From: Anaerolineaceae bacterium UBA5365
GTDB taxonomy: Bacteria > Chloroflexota > Anaerolineae > Anaerolineales > Anaerolineaceae
Length of the DNA: 24,662 nt
Assembly (NCBI GenBank): GCA_002407905.1
Contig: DHPL01000026.1
Coordinates: 30,834-55,495, forward strand
Direction of reading: 5' to 3'
Position 1 is the stretch's first letter. Each line of letters begins with the position of its first letter. Both the position numbers and the translations under genes were made by a program. Under the pieces are notes generated by a model. That model had not been told where the DNA came from and did no database searches. It was given only the letters and a program-made list of their open reading frames with translations. Below, one piece after another: positions 6,755-15,188 of the stretch.

Positions 6755-8848
6755 TTAGCGGAACAAATGGAAGGCAGCGATGATCGGGGCAAAGAGCGAA
6801 CTCACCAGGCTCATTACTGTGATCAGCGTGTTCAGCGAAGGGCCAGCTGTATCCTTGAAGGGGTCGCCAACCGTGTCACCCACTACCGCGGCTTTATGGG
6901 CCTCAGAACCAGGGCCGCCAAACTTGCCGGTTTCAATGAACTTCTTGGCATTATCCCAAAGGCCGCCGGCATTGCTCATCAAGAGCGCGAAGATCACGCC
7001 GGTGAAGATGGCGCCGCCAAGAAAGCCGCCCAACGCTTCTGGCCCGAATACAAAGCCTACAATGAGGGGCAGACCCACCGCCAGGAAGGCAGGAAGTACC
7101 AGGGAGCTCAAGGCACCCTGGGCCGCCATGCTCACACACTTGGCATAATCCGGCAGGGATGTTCCCGCCAGAATGCCAGGATCGGCTTTAAATTGGCCGC
7201 GAATTTCCTCAATCATGTCAAAGGCGTTGTGGGTCACCGCCAGCATCGTCAAGGCGCTGAAAAGCGGCGGGGTCATCGCTCCCAGGAACACGCCTGCCAC
7301 CACCAGGGGATCGCGCAGGCTGATCTGGATATCCACACCGTAAACAGCCATCACCTCGGCAAAAGCAGCAAACAAAGCCAGTACTGTCAGCGCCGCAGCC
7401 GAGATCGAGAACCCTTTGGTGATCGCCTTGGCGGTATTGCCCGCCGAGTCAAGCACATCGGCGCGGTCGATCACTTCCTGCCCCATCCCCGCCATCTCGG
7501 CGATGCCCCGCGCGTTGTCCACGATTGGGCCATAAGCATCTGCGCTAACGATCATTCCGCTGATCGCCAGCATGCCCACCGCGGCAATACCAATTCCGTA
7601 GATTCCGGGCAAACCGTTCGCTTCAGAGACGAAGTAGGCAACCAAAGTGGCGATAACAATTCCAAGCACGGAAGGCACTATCGAGATCAGACCGTAGGAA
7701 TAACCGGTGATGATCGTGATCGCGGAGCCGGATGTGGAAACCCGGCTGGTTTCCTGAACAGGTTTAAAGTTGTCGTTGGTGAAGTAATCTGAGGTGAAGC
7801 CGATCACGATGCCTGCCACAATGCCCGCAATGCCCGACCACACCACGCCCCAATTCAATTCAGGCGAGAAGGCTTTGAGCAGCAGGATCATGCCGGCAAA
7901 GATCACACAGGTGATGATTGTTCCCCGGTTCAGAGCAGCCCCGGGTTCTCCCCCCTCTTTCACGCGCACGAATTGGATGCCGATCAAGGAGGCAAATGTA
8001 CCCAATGTGCATAAGATCAAAGGCAGAACGGTGTATAGCACCGGGTCCAGCACACCCTGCAGACTGAAGCTGGCGCCTAAAAGCATCACAGCGACAGCCG
8101 AAGCCACGTAGCTGTCAAAGATGTCCGCGCCCATGCCGGCCACATCGCCAACGTTGTCACCCACGTTATCGGCCACAACGGCCGGGTTGCGGGGATCATC
8201 TTCCGGGATGCCTACTTCCACCTTACCCACCAGGTCAGCAGCGATGTCAGCCGTTTTGGTGTAGATGCCGCCGCCGGCTTTGGCCAGCAGGGCCAGGGTG
8301 CTGGCGCCAAAACTGAAGCCCAGGACTGCCTGGGCGTCTCCGATAAGCAGGTAAATAATGCTCATACCCAGCACAGCCAAACCAACCATGGCCAGACCTA
8401 ACACCGCGCCGGCATAAAAGGAAAGCCTAAAAGCGCTCGAAAGACTGTGTCTGGCGGCCGTTGCTGTACGGACGTTGGCGTGCACAGCCACGTTCATGCC
8501 CAAAAAGCCTGCCAGCGCCGAGCAAAGCGCGCCAAATACAAAACAAATCGCCATGATCAAGCCCAGCGGTAAGCTGGAATGAAAAGTTGCTTCCGGTGTG
8601 AGCGAGGCAGAATCGATGCTGAATACGATCCCGATCACTACGGCAATGCTGAGCGCCAGGATGCCCAGGGCTGTGTAGAGGCGCTTGAGGTATGCCTTGG
8701 CACCGGCCTGGATCCAGGCTGCCACTTCCTGCGCCTTGGCTGTACCGGGGTCTTGCTTAAGTACCCAGAAATATAGGTACAGCGCAACCGCCACCGAAAT
8801 GATGCCCCCAATGATGCCTACATATAACCAGGTATTGAAATGCTCCAT
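6755..8848 (-). CDS. hppA: Membrane-bound ion-translocating pyrophosphatase, K+-independent type
   Basis: A 697-residue polytopic pump (about 16 membrane helices) that couples hydrolysis of cytoplasmic PPi to export of H+ (Na+ in some relatives). The substrate site is complete: the [20 protein letters not shown] segment, then [10 protein letters not shown] and [16 protein letters not shown]. At the C-terminus [15 protein letters not shown] supplies the second Mg-PPi site. [10 protein letters not shown] carries Lys at the position that separates the classes (Ala in K+-dependent enzymes), so the K+-independent proton-pumping class is expected. The ATG at 8848 is chosen over an in-frame start 36 bases upstream because AAGGAG (8854-8859) sits 5 bases before it. 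An intrinsic terminator follows. It is preceded by a same-strand uncharacterised gene with a 70-base gap. Confidence 0.96.
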   Translation of the reverse strand: MEHFNTWLYVGIIGGIISVAVALYLYFWVLKQDPGTAKAQEVAAWIQAGAKAYLKRLYTALGILALSIAVVIGIVFSIDSASLTPEATFHSSLPLGLIMAICFVFGALCSALAGFLGMNVAVHANVRTATAARHSLSSAFRLSFYAGAVLGLAMVGLAVLGMSIIYLLIGDAQAVLGFSFGASTLALLAKAGGGIYTKTADIAADLVGKVEVGIPEDDPRNPAVVADNVGDNVGDVAGMGADIFDSYVASAVAVMLLGASFSLQGVLDPVLYTVLPLILCTLGTFASLIGIQFVRVKEGGEPGAALNRGTIITCVIFAGMILLLKAFSPELNWGVVWSGIAGIVAGIVIGFTSDYFTNDNFKPVQETSRVSTSGSAITIITGYSYGLISIVPSVLGIVIATLVAYFVSEANGLPGIYGIGIAAVGMLAISGMIVSADAYGPIVDNARGIAEMAGMGQEVIDRADVLDSAGNTAKAITKGFSISAAALTVLALFAAFAEVMAVYGVDIQISLRDPLVVAGVFLGAMTPPLFSALTMLAVTHNAFDMIEEIRGQFKADPGILAGTSLPDYAKCVSMAAQGALSSLVLPAFLAVGLPLIVGFVFGPEALGGFLGGAIFTGVIFALLMSNAGGLWDNAKKFIETGKFGGPGSEAHKAAVVGDTVGDPFKDTAGPSLNTLITVMSLVSSLFAPIIAAFHLFR

Positions 8849-8868
8849 GATAACTCCTTCAAATTGAC

Positions 8869-8907
8869 AGGCAGGTTTGACCACCTGGTTGCCCAGGCAG
8901 CCTGCCT
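8869..8907 (-). other. Nested inverted repeat in the hppA leader/intercistronic gap
   Basis: AGGCAGG (8869-8875) pairs with CCTGCCT (8901-8907), and CCTGG (8884-8888) with CCAGG (8893-8897) inside it. No T tract follows in either direction, so it is not a standard terminator. It ends 10 bases before the hppA ribosome site on the transcript and could be an mRNA stability or processing element. Function is not shown. Confidence 0.35.
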
Positions 8908-8918
8908 AGATGCTTAGA

Positions 8919-9689
8919 TCACATGTTTGCAGAGCGGAACCAGCGGTAATTCTCGCTGCGCAATTCCTGCATGCTGGGCATGGGGAAGTATTTCAGGCCA
9001 TTGCCATTGCCCACAAAAAAACCGTTCTTGATGGTGCGATATTGCACCACTGGCGATGAGATGCGGTCAACCATCTTGGTCGAAATGTACTTGGTCTTTA
9101 CTTCGCTGAGGCACTGACGCAGATGATCGCTGTTGCCGTAAGGCAGGTGGTCACTGATGCCCATCACAGGGTCAAATGCAAGTTCGCCCAACTGCAATTC
9201 GGTAAAACAGATCGCGGGAACCGTGATCAGCGAGGTGGGGTTCTTGACGATCAGATCGTAAAAACCCACCGGGTCCAGCCGGCTGACCACCAGAGGGCTA
9301 ACCGGTACGATCTCCTGGTAGAGATGCAGGCCTTCAGCATCGTGCTCGCCGGGATGATATTCGCCCGAATCGAGCGCCAGGCTGCGTCCGTCCATGGTAA
9401 CCAGGTATAGTTTCTTCAGCGCGTCCATATCCATGTGTTCGAGCACCCGGTATACCGAGACGTAAATGGAGGCTTTGGGGCTCCCATCCTCGTGAGGTTT
9501 GCAGCGTGCCAGTGCGTCTTCCATTCTGAAGAAGGGATGCCTGAAGTTGAGGTCTACCTCGAAGAACATCGCCTGACCGCGGGATTTTTTCTCCGAGCCA
9601 ACCGCGTAATAGAACCCAAATTCTTCCGGGTCCAACTGGGAAACGATCAGAGCTTCGGGTAAAAGAGAGAGATATAAATGAGTTGCCAT
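8919..9689 (-). CDS. Uncharacterised protein with internal duplication, upstream of hppA
   Basis: A 256-residue soluble protein that I do not recognise. No signal peptide or membrane segment is seen. Two stretches resemble each other: residues 5-27 (LY...P...IVSQLDPEEFGFY) and 123-144 (LY...P...VVSRLDPVGFY), which points to an ancient tandem domain of about 120 residues. Histidines and acidic residues cluster at 107-122 (DSGEYHPGEHDAEGLH). The C-terminus is aromatic and basic. AAGGAG at 9695-9700, 5 bases before the ATG, supports the start. It is followed after 70 bases by hppA on the same strand, so the two may share a transcript. -10-like hexamers (TACAAT, 9751-9756; TATAGT, 9745-9750) lie 55-67 bases upstream. 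Nothing in the sequence supports a specific function. Confidence 0.7.
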   Translation of the reverse strand: MATHLYLSLLPEALIVSQLDPEEFGFYYAVGSEKKSRGQAMFFEVDLNFRHPFFRMEDALARCKPHEDGSPKASIYVSVYRVLEHMDMDALKKLYLVTMDGRSLALDSGEYHPGEHDAEGLHLYQEIVPVSPLVVSRLDPVGFYDLIVKNPTSLITVPAICFTELQLGELAFDPVMGISDHLPYGNSDHLRQCLSEVKTKYISTKMVDRISSPVVQYRTIKNGFFVGNGNGLKYFPMPSMQELRSENYRWFRSANM

Positions 9690-9932
9690 AAATTCTCCTT
9701 GCTTGGATTAGAGGTAAGGCTAAAATTTCGCCCTATTTTCCGCCACTATAATTGTAAGCCCAAATTAAGAGCCTAGGCCAATTTGTGCAATATTTCTCAA
9801 ATTGTCTCGAAACTGAAAAGAAATTTCCTACGGCAGCGGCTAATCAGTGCTCGGCCTACCAGGAAGGGTCAAGTTTCTGAACTGGCCCACCCCGGTTGAG
9901 AAACAAATATTATTTTTCAAAAACTCGGGAGG

Positions 9933-11837
9933 CTAGCGGACCCTTTTGAAATAACACAGGCCGTTGGCTTCGGTACTGAGCGTGTAACCCGTGTATTCCT
10001 GCCCGCAGGTATCGCTCAGAATATAGTCGGGTTCGTATTCATTTAAGGTATACCGCTGCATCAATGGTGAAGCACGCATATTTTGGATCTGCACCCGGTC
10101 ATTCGGTTTGCGGGTTAGAGCCCAGATGGGATACTCATGGTGCTCCAGGCCCATGTCCACGCCGATGACCGTTGAGGCACCGGTCGCATTTAGTTCTGCG
10201 GCAAGCGATGTAAACACGGGGTCCGCGCCCGGGTCAGTCACGAAATAAAGCTCATCCCGGTTGGCTCTGCTGATCGGCAGATCGCTGGTAAGGCCAGGCA
10301 TGACGAAAACCGGCCGCTCGTAGACCAATAAGGCCCAGGGCCAGGCAAAAAACACCAGCACAGCAGCGATGATCGTTCCCCAGCGCGGTTTCTTATCATC
10401 CAGCCAGCCCAGCATGTAGCCAATGATCGGCGCACCGATCATATAAAAGAGCAGGTGCAAGCGGCTGCCATCGGGCTGCCATTTGAAAAAGAGCAAGAAG
10501 AAGATCACACTCAGGCCCAATAAGCCCAGGTATGCCAGCAGCTGCTGCCCCTGCTTCTTGATCAATACGCCTGCAACCAGAGCGATGGAGCAAGCCGAGA
10601 AAAGCAGGAAATGCAGCGGATTGCCAGAAGTCATTTCCGAGGTGTTCAGCGGCGGCACCATAAAGCTGCCTTCGGTGATCCGCGGATCGCTTACATCCAT
10701 TTGCATCTTCTCGTGCAAGGCAACGATCCGCTGGTAGATCCAGTAATTGGCCCGGGTAAAGGGCAGGTCCGCGTGCAGCGAATTGTTGCGCACCAAATTC
10801 GAAGCAAATACCTTGGGGCCGGTTACCGTATTAAGATCACGAATGTAAGCCTCGTACTGGTAAAACATCCGAAAGGTCTGCAGGTTGCGGTAGAAGAAGC
10901 CCCCGGCGATCACAAACAAGATCAGTACGCCGGCAGCGGTGCGCTGCACCAGTTTGCCAAAACCAAATTGGCGTGCCTGCAATATCAAAAAATAAATGGC
11001 AAAAGGCACGAGGATGATCAAGGAGATCGGTTTGGTTACGAAAGCCAGCCCAGCTGCCAACCCCGCCAGCAAGAGGTTGAAGGTGTGATTAGGGTCCTTA
11101 TCAAAGAAAAAGACGATGAGCACATAGGAAACCACCCAAAGGGTGGATAGCATATCGTCCAGGCTGCCGCTGGAAAGTGCCAGCGCGATAGGCAGCGTGG
11201 CGGCAAAAATGGCAGCCAGCCGCTGGCCGGCCTGATTGGCCTTGAAAAAGCCCGCGATGGCCATCACGGCCTGAATACAGGCCAGCCAGGCCCCCCAGGC
11301 AATGAAATTCGACCAGCGGTCGGAGCCAGCCAGGAGGTAAAAATTCAATAGCGCGATACCCTGCCCAGGCGGGGCGGAGTTAAGATTCTCATTCAGGGTG
11401 GCAAAGTGGGCCAGGCTCTGGTTCTGAGCCCAATACGCCACCCGGGTCATTCCAAAACTCATTGCCTCCTGTGAGTTTGGCGGAGCGATAAACCCGATCA
11501 CCAGCGTAGTGATCGTGAGCGCCAGCACCAAAACATCCAGAACTGCAACTCTTTTGCCTTTGCCCCTGTAAATGATCGGCAGTCGCAATACATGCTTGCG
11601 CTTAAGCCAAACAAAGATCCAAATCGCCCCGCCAAGCACCATGGCACCCCACGCCAGGGCAAGGCTCAGGCGCGTAACCGCTCTAAAAAGGCTGAGGAGC
11701 TCGGTGACCACCACCATATAGGCCCCCCAGATGATCACCGCCTGAATGAAGGATGCCCGCCAAAGCGGCTCCCGCCGGGTATTGCCGGAATATATCCATA
11801 AAAGCAAAAAAGCTAGGAGCGGCAGGGCAACAAGCAT
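9933..11837 (-). CDS. GT-C-like polytopic membrane glycosyltransferase
   Basis: A protein of 634 residues with about 11-13 membrane segments and a C-terminal soluble part of about 130 residues, the usual plan of GT39/ArnT/PMT-like transferases. The first large external loop carries APPNSQEAMSFGMTRVAYW, with Glu in the place where GT-C enzymes have the catalytic Asp/Glu, and then APPGQGIALLNFYLL. SGSLDDMLSTLWV later marks a second conserved loop. The likely role is transfer of a sugar from polyprenyl phosphate to an envelope acceptor, but neither substrate is known. An in-frame TTG at 11846 is an alternative start; I prefer the ATG at 11837, 15 bases after the thyX-like stop. Neither has a good ribosome site. 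It is the last gene of the nusA train. Confidence 0.75.
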   Translation of the reverse strand: MLVALPLLAFLLLWIYSGNTRREPLWRASFIQAVIIWGAYMVVVTELLSLFRAVTRLSLALAWGAMVLGGAIWIFVWLKRKHVLRLPIIYRGKGKRVAVLDVLVLALTITTLVIGFIAPPNSQEAMSFGMTRVAYWAQNQSLAHFATLNENLNSAPPGQGIALLNFYLLAGSDRWSNFIAWGAWLACIQAVMAIAGFFKANQAGQRLAAIFAATLPIALALSSGSLDDMLSTLWVVSYVLIVFFFDKDPNHTFNLLLAGLAAGLAFVTKPISLIILVPFAIYFLILQARQFGFGKLVQRTAAGVLILFVIAGGFFYRNLQTFRMFYQYEAYIRDLNTVTGPKVFASNLVRNNSLHADLPFTRANYWIYQRIVALHEKMQMDVSDPRITEGSFMVPPLNTSEMTSGNPLHFLLFSACSIALVAGVLIKKQGQQLLAYLGLLGLSVIFFLLFFKWQPDGSRLHLLFYMIGAPIIGYMLGWLDDKKPRWGTIIAAVLVFFAWPWALLVYERPVFVMPGLTSDLPISRANRDELYFVTDPGADPVFTSLAAELNATGASTVIGVDMGLEHHEYPIWALTRKPNDRVQIQNMRASPLMQRYTLNEYEPDYILSDTCGQEYTGYTLSTEANGLCYFKRVR

Positions 11838-11852
11838 GATAATCAATCGCGC

Positions 11853-13286
11853 TTACAAGGCGCTCTCGGTCAGGCCCTCAAAGAAATCGGCAGCAATGCT
11901 CGCGCTGCTTTCTTTTTCATCTACGCGCAATTTTCTTGCCAAGGCGGGATGCACTTCCTGCACCTTTTCCGCCATCCCCCGCCCCACCCTGCGGATGGAG
12001 AAATGAGCGTTCTCACTGCAGCGCAACTTGATGAAGTGGAAGAGCTCGCGCAGGTTTGCCTGGCAAAGTACCCGCCGGTTAAAGGCATTGGGGATCAGGT
12101 ACGAACCCAGTTGGGGCATCGAGGCCTCAACCTTCACAAAAGCTTCCGCGGCACTGCGCATGGCCTGCCGGTACGGCGCTTCGAAACCTGCTTCCAAGAT
12201 GGCTTTGGGCAGGGTATAGCCCAAATCCGGCCCCAATTGCTGCACAGTTTGGCTCATCATCCGGTGGCGTTTGAATTCAAAGTAGGCGCCCTGGTCCATC
12301 ACCAGGTCAAAAGCGTAGTTGCTGTACTCCAATTCACGCAAAGGCACGTCAAACTCGCCAACGCCATCAAAAAGCAGGTCCACGAGCGCCTGGCGGGCAT
12401 TTTCATCCATATTGGCTACCTGGTCCAGACAAACCTGGTAAGAATCATCCCCAAACCGGTAGAGCACGGCAGCCAGAATTTCATTTTCGCCATCCGGGTC
12501 ATACTTGCTCAGCCGGCACCACTCCTCGTTGGGCAGGGTGTCGATCCGGCTGGAGAAGGCCCGGCTGCGCTCGCGCAAACCCTCCAGGTGAGCGATGGGC
12601 TGGGCGTATTTCACCAGGGTTGGCAGTTCCTGTGTTGCAACTGCCTTTACCTCTTCACCGATCTGGCGCACTTCTGCCAACTCGCTGCTGAGCATCTTTT
12701 TGATGGCGTACTCCAGCACGCGCGCGTTCATCGTTACGCCCACATTCGCCATCGAAGCAGCCGGCAGAATGAAACGGGCTACATCCACAGCCTTGACCCG
12801 CGCTCGGTTGGCCCAGGCGCGTTCGCTCTCCCCTTCAAGACGTGGCGTGTTCGCCTCGCTCCAGGGCTTTAATACCTCCAGAGCTTCAGCGTAAGTTCCA
12901 AAAAGCATGTCCAGCGTTTGGCAGTACTCGCCTTCTAAGGGGCTTCCTTTGAGCTCAGGCGGCACCACGTAGGCTTTGGGGTCCCATTCCTGATAGCGGG
13001 TTGATTTTTCCGTGTACGAAGCCAGACGGTTGCCCTCGATGGTCTCGATTGCCAGCCGGGAAACATTCTCCAGCGCCAGGTGCAGCACGGCATGTTCGGC
13101 AACGCTGCTATGCCCATAGCCGACGATCCATTTTTCGCTGAACTTGGAGGATTTCTCGGCATCCAACTGCGCGGCGATCTCATCAAAAGGTTCCGGCGAG
13201 CGCGATGTTTTGGCAAAAGTTACAGCGATGGTCTCGGCGCTTAATTGGCTGGGGCTCAGGCGGTATATCCTACGGTCGTGGGGCAT
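11853..13286 (-). CDS. Tandem ThyX-like flavin-dependent thymidylate synthase
   Basis: A 477-residue protein, about twice the usual ThyX length (about 220-250), made of two ThyX-type domains (about 1-225 and 260-477). ThyX uses FAD, NADPH and methylene-tetrahydrofolate to methylate dUMP. Domain 1 keeps GHSSVAEH (58-65), SR at 76-77 and the second part of the signature, S90...S95-T-R97-Y98, but the RHR triplet is GNR (85-87). Domain 2 keeps RHR (340-342) and the C-terminal LR motif (421-422 in NLRELFHFIKLR), but the Ser-x-Arg part after RHR is absent (MMSQTVQQLGPDLGY). The two halves may make one composite site. GGAGG (13296-13300) precedes the ATG by 9 bases, and the start overlaps the ribF stop by 17 bases. 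I call it ThyX-like because activity cannot be assumed. Confidence 0.85.
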   Translation of the reverse strand: MPHDRRIYRLSPSQLSAETIAVTFAKTSRSPEPFDEIAAQLDAEKSSKFSEKWIVGYGHSSVAEHAVLHLALENVSRLAIETIEGNRLASYTEKSTRYQEWDPKAYVVPPELKGSPLEGEYCQTLDMLFGTYAEALEVLKPWSEANTPRLEGESERAWANRARVKAVDVARFILPAASMANVGVTMNARVLEYAIKKMLSSELAEVRQIGEEVKAVATQELPTLVKYAQPIAHLEGLRERSRAFSSRIDTLPNEEWCRLSKYDPDGENEILAAVLYRFGDDSYQVCLDQVANMDENARQALVDLLFDGVGEFDVPLRELEYSNYAFDLVMDQGAYFEFKRHRMMSQTVQQLGPDLGYTLPKAILEAGFEAPYRQAMRSAAEAFVKVEASMPQLGSYLIPNAFNRRVLCQANLRELFHFIKLRCSENAHFSIRRVGRGMAEKVQEVHPALARKLRVDEKESSASIAADFFEGLTESAL

Positions 13287-14208
13287 GCGCTAGTTCCTCC
13301 CGGGCGTCTATGGCATCTTGTTTGATCTGAACGATCATCGCTTCGATCGTCTCAAATTTCTTTTCATCGCGCAAAAAGTGGATGAACTCAACACACAGTT
13401 CCTCGCCGTAGATGTTACCATCGAAGTCCAGGATCCAAGTCTCCACATTGGGTTTGCCGTCGTTTTCTACCGTGGGACGCACTCCCACGCTGGTTACCCC
13501 CATGTAGCGCTTGCCATGCAAACTAGCCCAGGTAGCGTAAACCCCAAATTTTGGCAGGAGTTTGCTTGCTTCCACTATCTGGTTCGCGGTTGGAAAGCCC
13601 AGGCGGCTGCCGAGGTGCTTGCCTTCCCTCACGCGGGAATGCACAGCGTAGGGATGCCCCAGGAAGCCAAGCGCCTTCTCCATCTCCCCGTTTTGGACTG
13701 CCCGGCGCGCCAGGCCTGAACTCACGCGCTCCCCATCCACGCTAAGGTCCGGGAATTGTACAAAGGCGATCGCCTGGGAATCGCACAGGGCTTTCAGCGT
13801 ATCCGCGCTTCCTTCACGGTCACGCCCCAAAGCGAAATCCTGGCCCACGATCAAGCCCTTCAATTCCAGGTGCTGAGTCAACAGAGCCAGAAAAGCCCGG
13901 GCATCCAGCCTGGCAAGTTCCCAGGTAAACGGAAGTTTGATAATCGCGTCCGGCTCCAGGCGCTTTAGCCTGTAAAGCTTTTCCGCGTAGGTATCCAGAA
14001 GGAAGTTTTGTGTTTCCGGGTTAAAGAGCAGGCGTGGATGCGGCTGAAAACTCATCACCACGGCTTCCGCGCCGTCTTGGGCTGCCAATTCTATTAACTG
14101 TCCAATCAATGCCTGGTGTCCAAGGTGCACACCATCAAAATTCCCGATGGTCAGCCACACAGGGCCTATGCGTCCCTCAGGCCAATCTTCATAAACACGC
14201 GTCTTCAT
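13270..14208 (-). CDS. ribF: Bifunctional riboflavin kinase / FAD synthetase
   Basis: A 312-residue RibF that phosphorylates riboflavin to FMN and adenylates FMN to FAD. The N-terminal FMN adenylyltransferase domain shows IGNFDGVHLGHQ near residue 22 and SFQPHPRLLF further on, plus GQDFALGRDREG. The C-terminal riboflavin kinase domain shows GFPTAN, GVTSVGVRPT and NVETWILDF with the catalytic Glu. The frame is open to an ATG at 14286, which would overlap truB and add 26 residues with no family match. The ATG at 14208 fits the usual N-terminus. The stop codon (13270-13272) lies inside the next gene, a flavoenzyme that uses FAD. Confidence 0.95.
   Translation of the reverse strand: MKTRVYEDWPEGRIGPVWLTIGNFDGVHLGHQALIGQLIELAAQDGAEAVVMSFQPHPRLLFNPETQNFLLDTYAEKLYRLKRLEPDAIIKLPFTWELARLDARAFLALLTQHLELKGLIVGQDFALGRDREGSADTLKALCDSQAIAFVQFPDLSVDGERVSSGLARRAVQNGEMEKALGFLGHPYAVHSRVREGKHLGSRLGFPTANQIVEASKLLPKFGVYATWASLHGKRYMGVTSVGVRPTVENDGKPNVETWILDFDGNIYGEELCVEFIHFLRDEKKFETIEAMIVQIKQDAIDAREELAHAPRP
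13296..13300 (-). promoter_or_regulatory. Ribosome-binding site of the thyX-like gene inside ribF
   Basis: GGAGG lies within the last codons of ribF, 9 bases before the thyX-like ATG. It fixes the start at 13286 and shows that the 17-base overlap is genuine, so ribosomes finishing RibF could re-initiate on the flavoenzyme. Confidence 0.75.
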
Positions 14209-14255
14209 GCCAGGCTGATCGTTAGTCACAAACCGCAATGCAATGGCCAGCGATA

Positions 14256-15188
14256 TTACTGGAAGAACACTTTGCGGGGCTGCCATTCCTGGGTGGCCGC
14301 ATCATATTCCAAAAGCGCAACCAATTCAGCATCCAGGCTGACTGCCCGGGCCCACTTGCCTTCTTCCTGGGGCGAATCCGCAGGGATGCGATGACCGTGG
14401 CGGATCTCTTCAACGAGCGCCTCATCCAGCTCTACGGTGTACCAGTCGGCCAGGGCCTCGGCGGCGGGGATGATGTACCTATACCAATCCCCCTGGGCAA
14501 ATGCTTCCTGCAGACGGCGCAGGGGCACTGCGTCGCGCAGACCAAAGCGGCCGTTCTTGGTGCGCCGCAGGCCGGTGAGGGTAGCCCCGCATCCTAATTT
14601 TTCGCCCAGGTCATTGGCCAGCGAGCGAATGTAGGTGCCGGATGAACATTGGATATCGATCACCAGTTCAGGTGCATCCCAATCCAGCAGTTCAATTTCG
14701 CTCACCGTGATCATCCGCGGCTCCAGGTCCACTTCCTCGCCCTTGCGCGCCAGTTCATAGGCCCGTTTACCGTTTACTTTTATCGCGGAATAAGCTGGCG
14801 GTTTTTGTTCAAACTCGCCTACAAATCCGTTCAATGCCTCTTCCAGCTCTTCATAACTAATTTCAACTGGCGCGCGGCGGGTTACGGTGCCTTCCAAATC
14901 ATAGGTATCGGTACTTACACCCAGTTCGATCACCGCCTGGTAACGTTTGTCCGAAGCGCTCACATACTCGCTCAGGCGCACTGCCGGCCCAATCAATACA
15001 ACCAAAACGCCGGAGGCACGCGGGTCCAGGGTGCCGGTATGGCCCACCCGCCGGATGCGGGTCCCATTCCGGATCGCCTGCACTACGTCATGCGACGTGA
15101 TGCCCACTGGCTTATCCACCACCAGTACACCGGAAATATTAGCAGCGATGGGCTTGTTGTTCTCTTCGTGATAGTCCACTTTACTCAC
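14256..15188 (-). CDS. truB: tRNA pseudouridine-55 synthase
   Basis: A 310-residue TruB that isomerises U55 in the T-loop of tRNAs. The catalytic loop GHTGTLDPRASGVL (49-62) holds the nucleophile D55. VDKPVGITSHDVV (24-36), KPPAYSAIKVNGKRAYELAR and SSGTYIRSLANDLG are the other family blocks, and a PUA-like C-terminal region is present after about residue 235. The start is GTG at 15188, which shares 4 bases with the stop of the preceding DHH gene (GTGA), so coupling is expected. The N-terminus is about 17 residues longer than in many relatives. Confidence 0.96.
   Translation of the reverse strand: MSKVDYHEENNKPIAANISGVLVVDKPVGITSHDVVQAIRNGTRIRRVGHTGTLDPRASGVLVVLIGPAVRLSEYVSASDKRYQAVIELGVSTDTYDLEGTVTRRAPVEISYEELEEALNGFVGEFEQKPPAYSAIKVNGKRAYELARKGEEVDLEPRMITVSEIELLDWDAPELVIDIQCSSGTYIRSLANDLGEKLGCGATLTGLRRTKNGRFGLRDAVPLRRLQEAFAQGDWYRYIIPAAEALADWYTVELDEALVEEIRHGHRIPADSPQEEGKWARAVSLDAELVALLEYDAATQEWQPRKVFFQ

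Noticed and set aside
6686..7792. 368-codon + strand frame opposite hppA
   Set aside because: Composition is abnormal (His/Arg/Gln-rich) and it lies completely over conserved pyrophosphatase motifs on the other strand.
9866..9931. Possible terminator after the GT-C gene
   Set aside because: GGGTCAAGTT/AACTGGCCC pairs only with a mismatch and a bulge and lacks a T tract in the needed direction. The AT-rich stretch next to the stop gives no stable stem.
11949..12872. 307-codon + strand frame opposite the thyX-like gene
   Set aside because: Antisense shadow of a gene with clear ThyX motifs.
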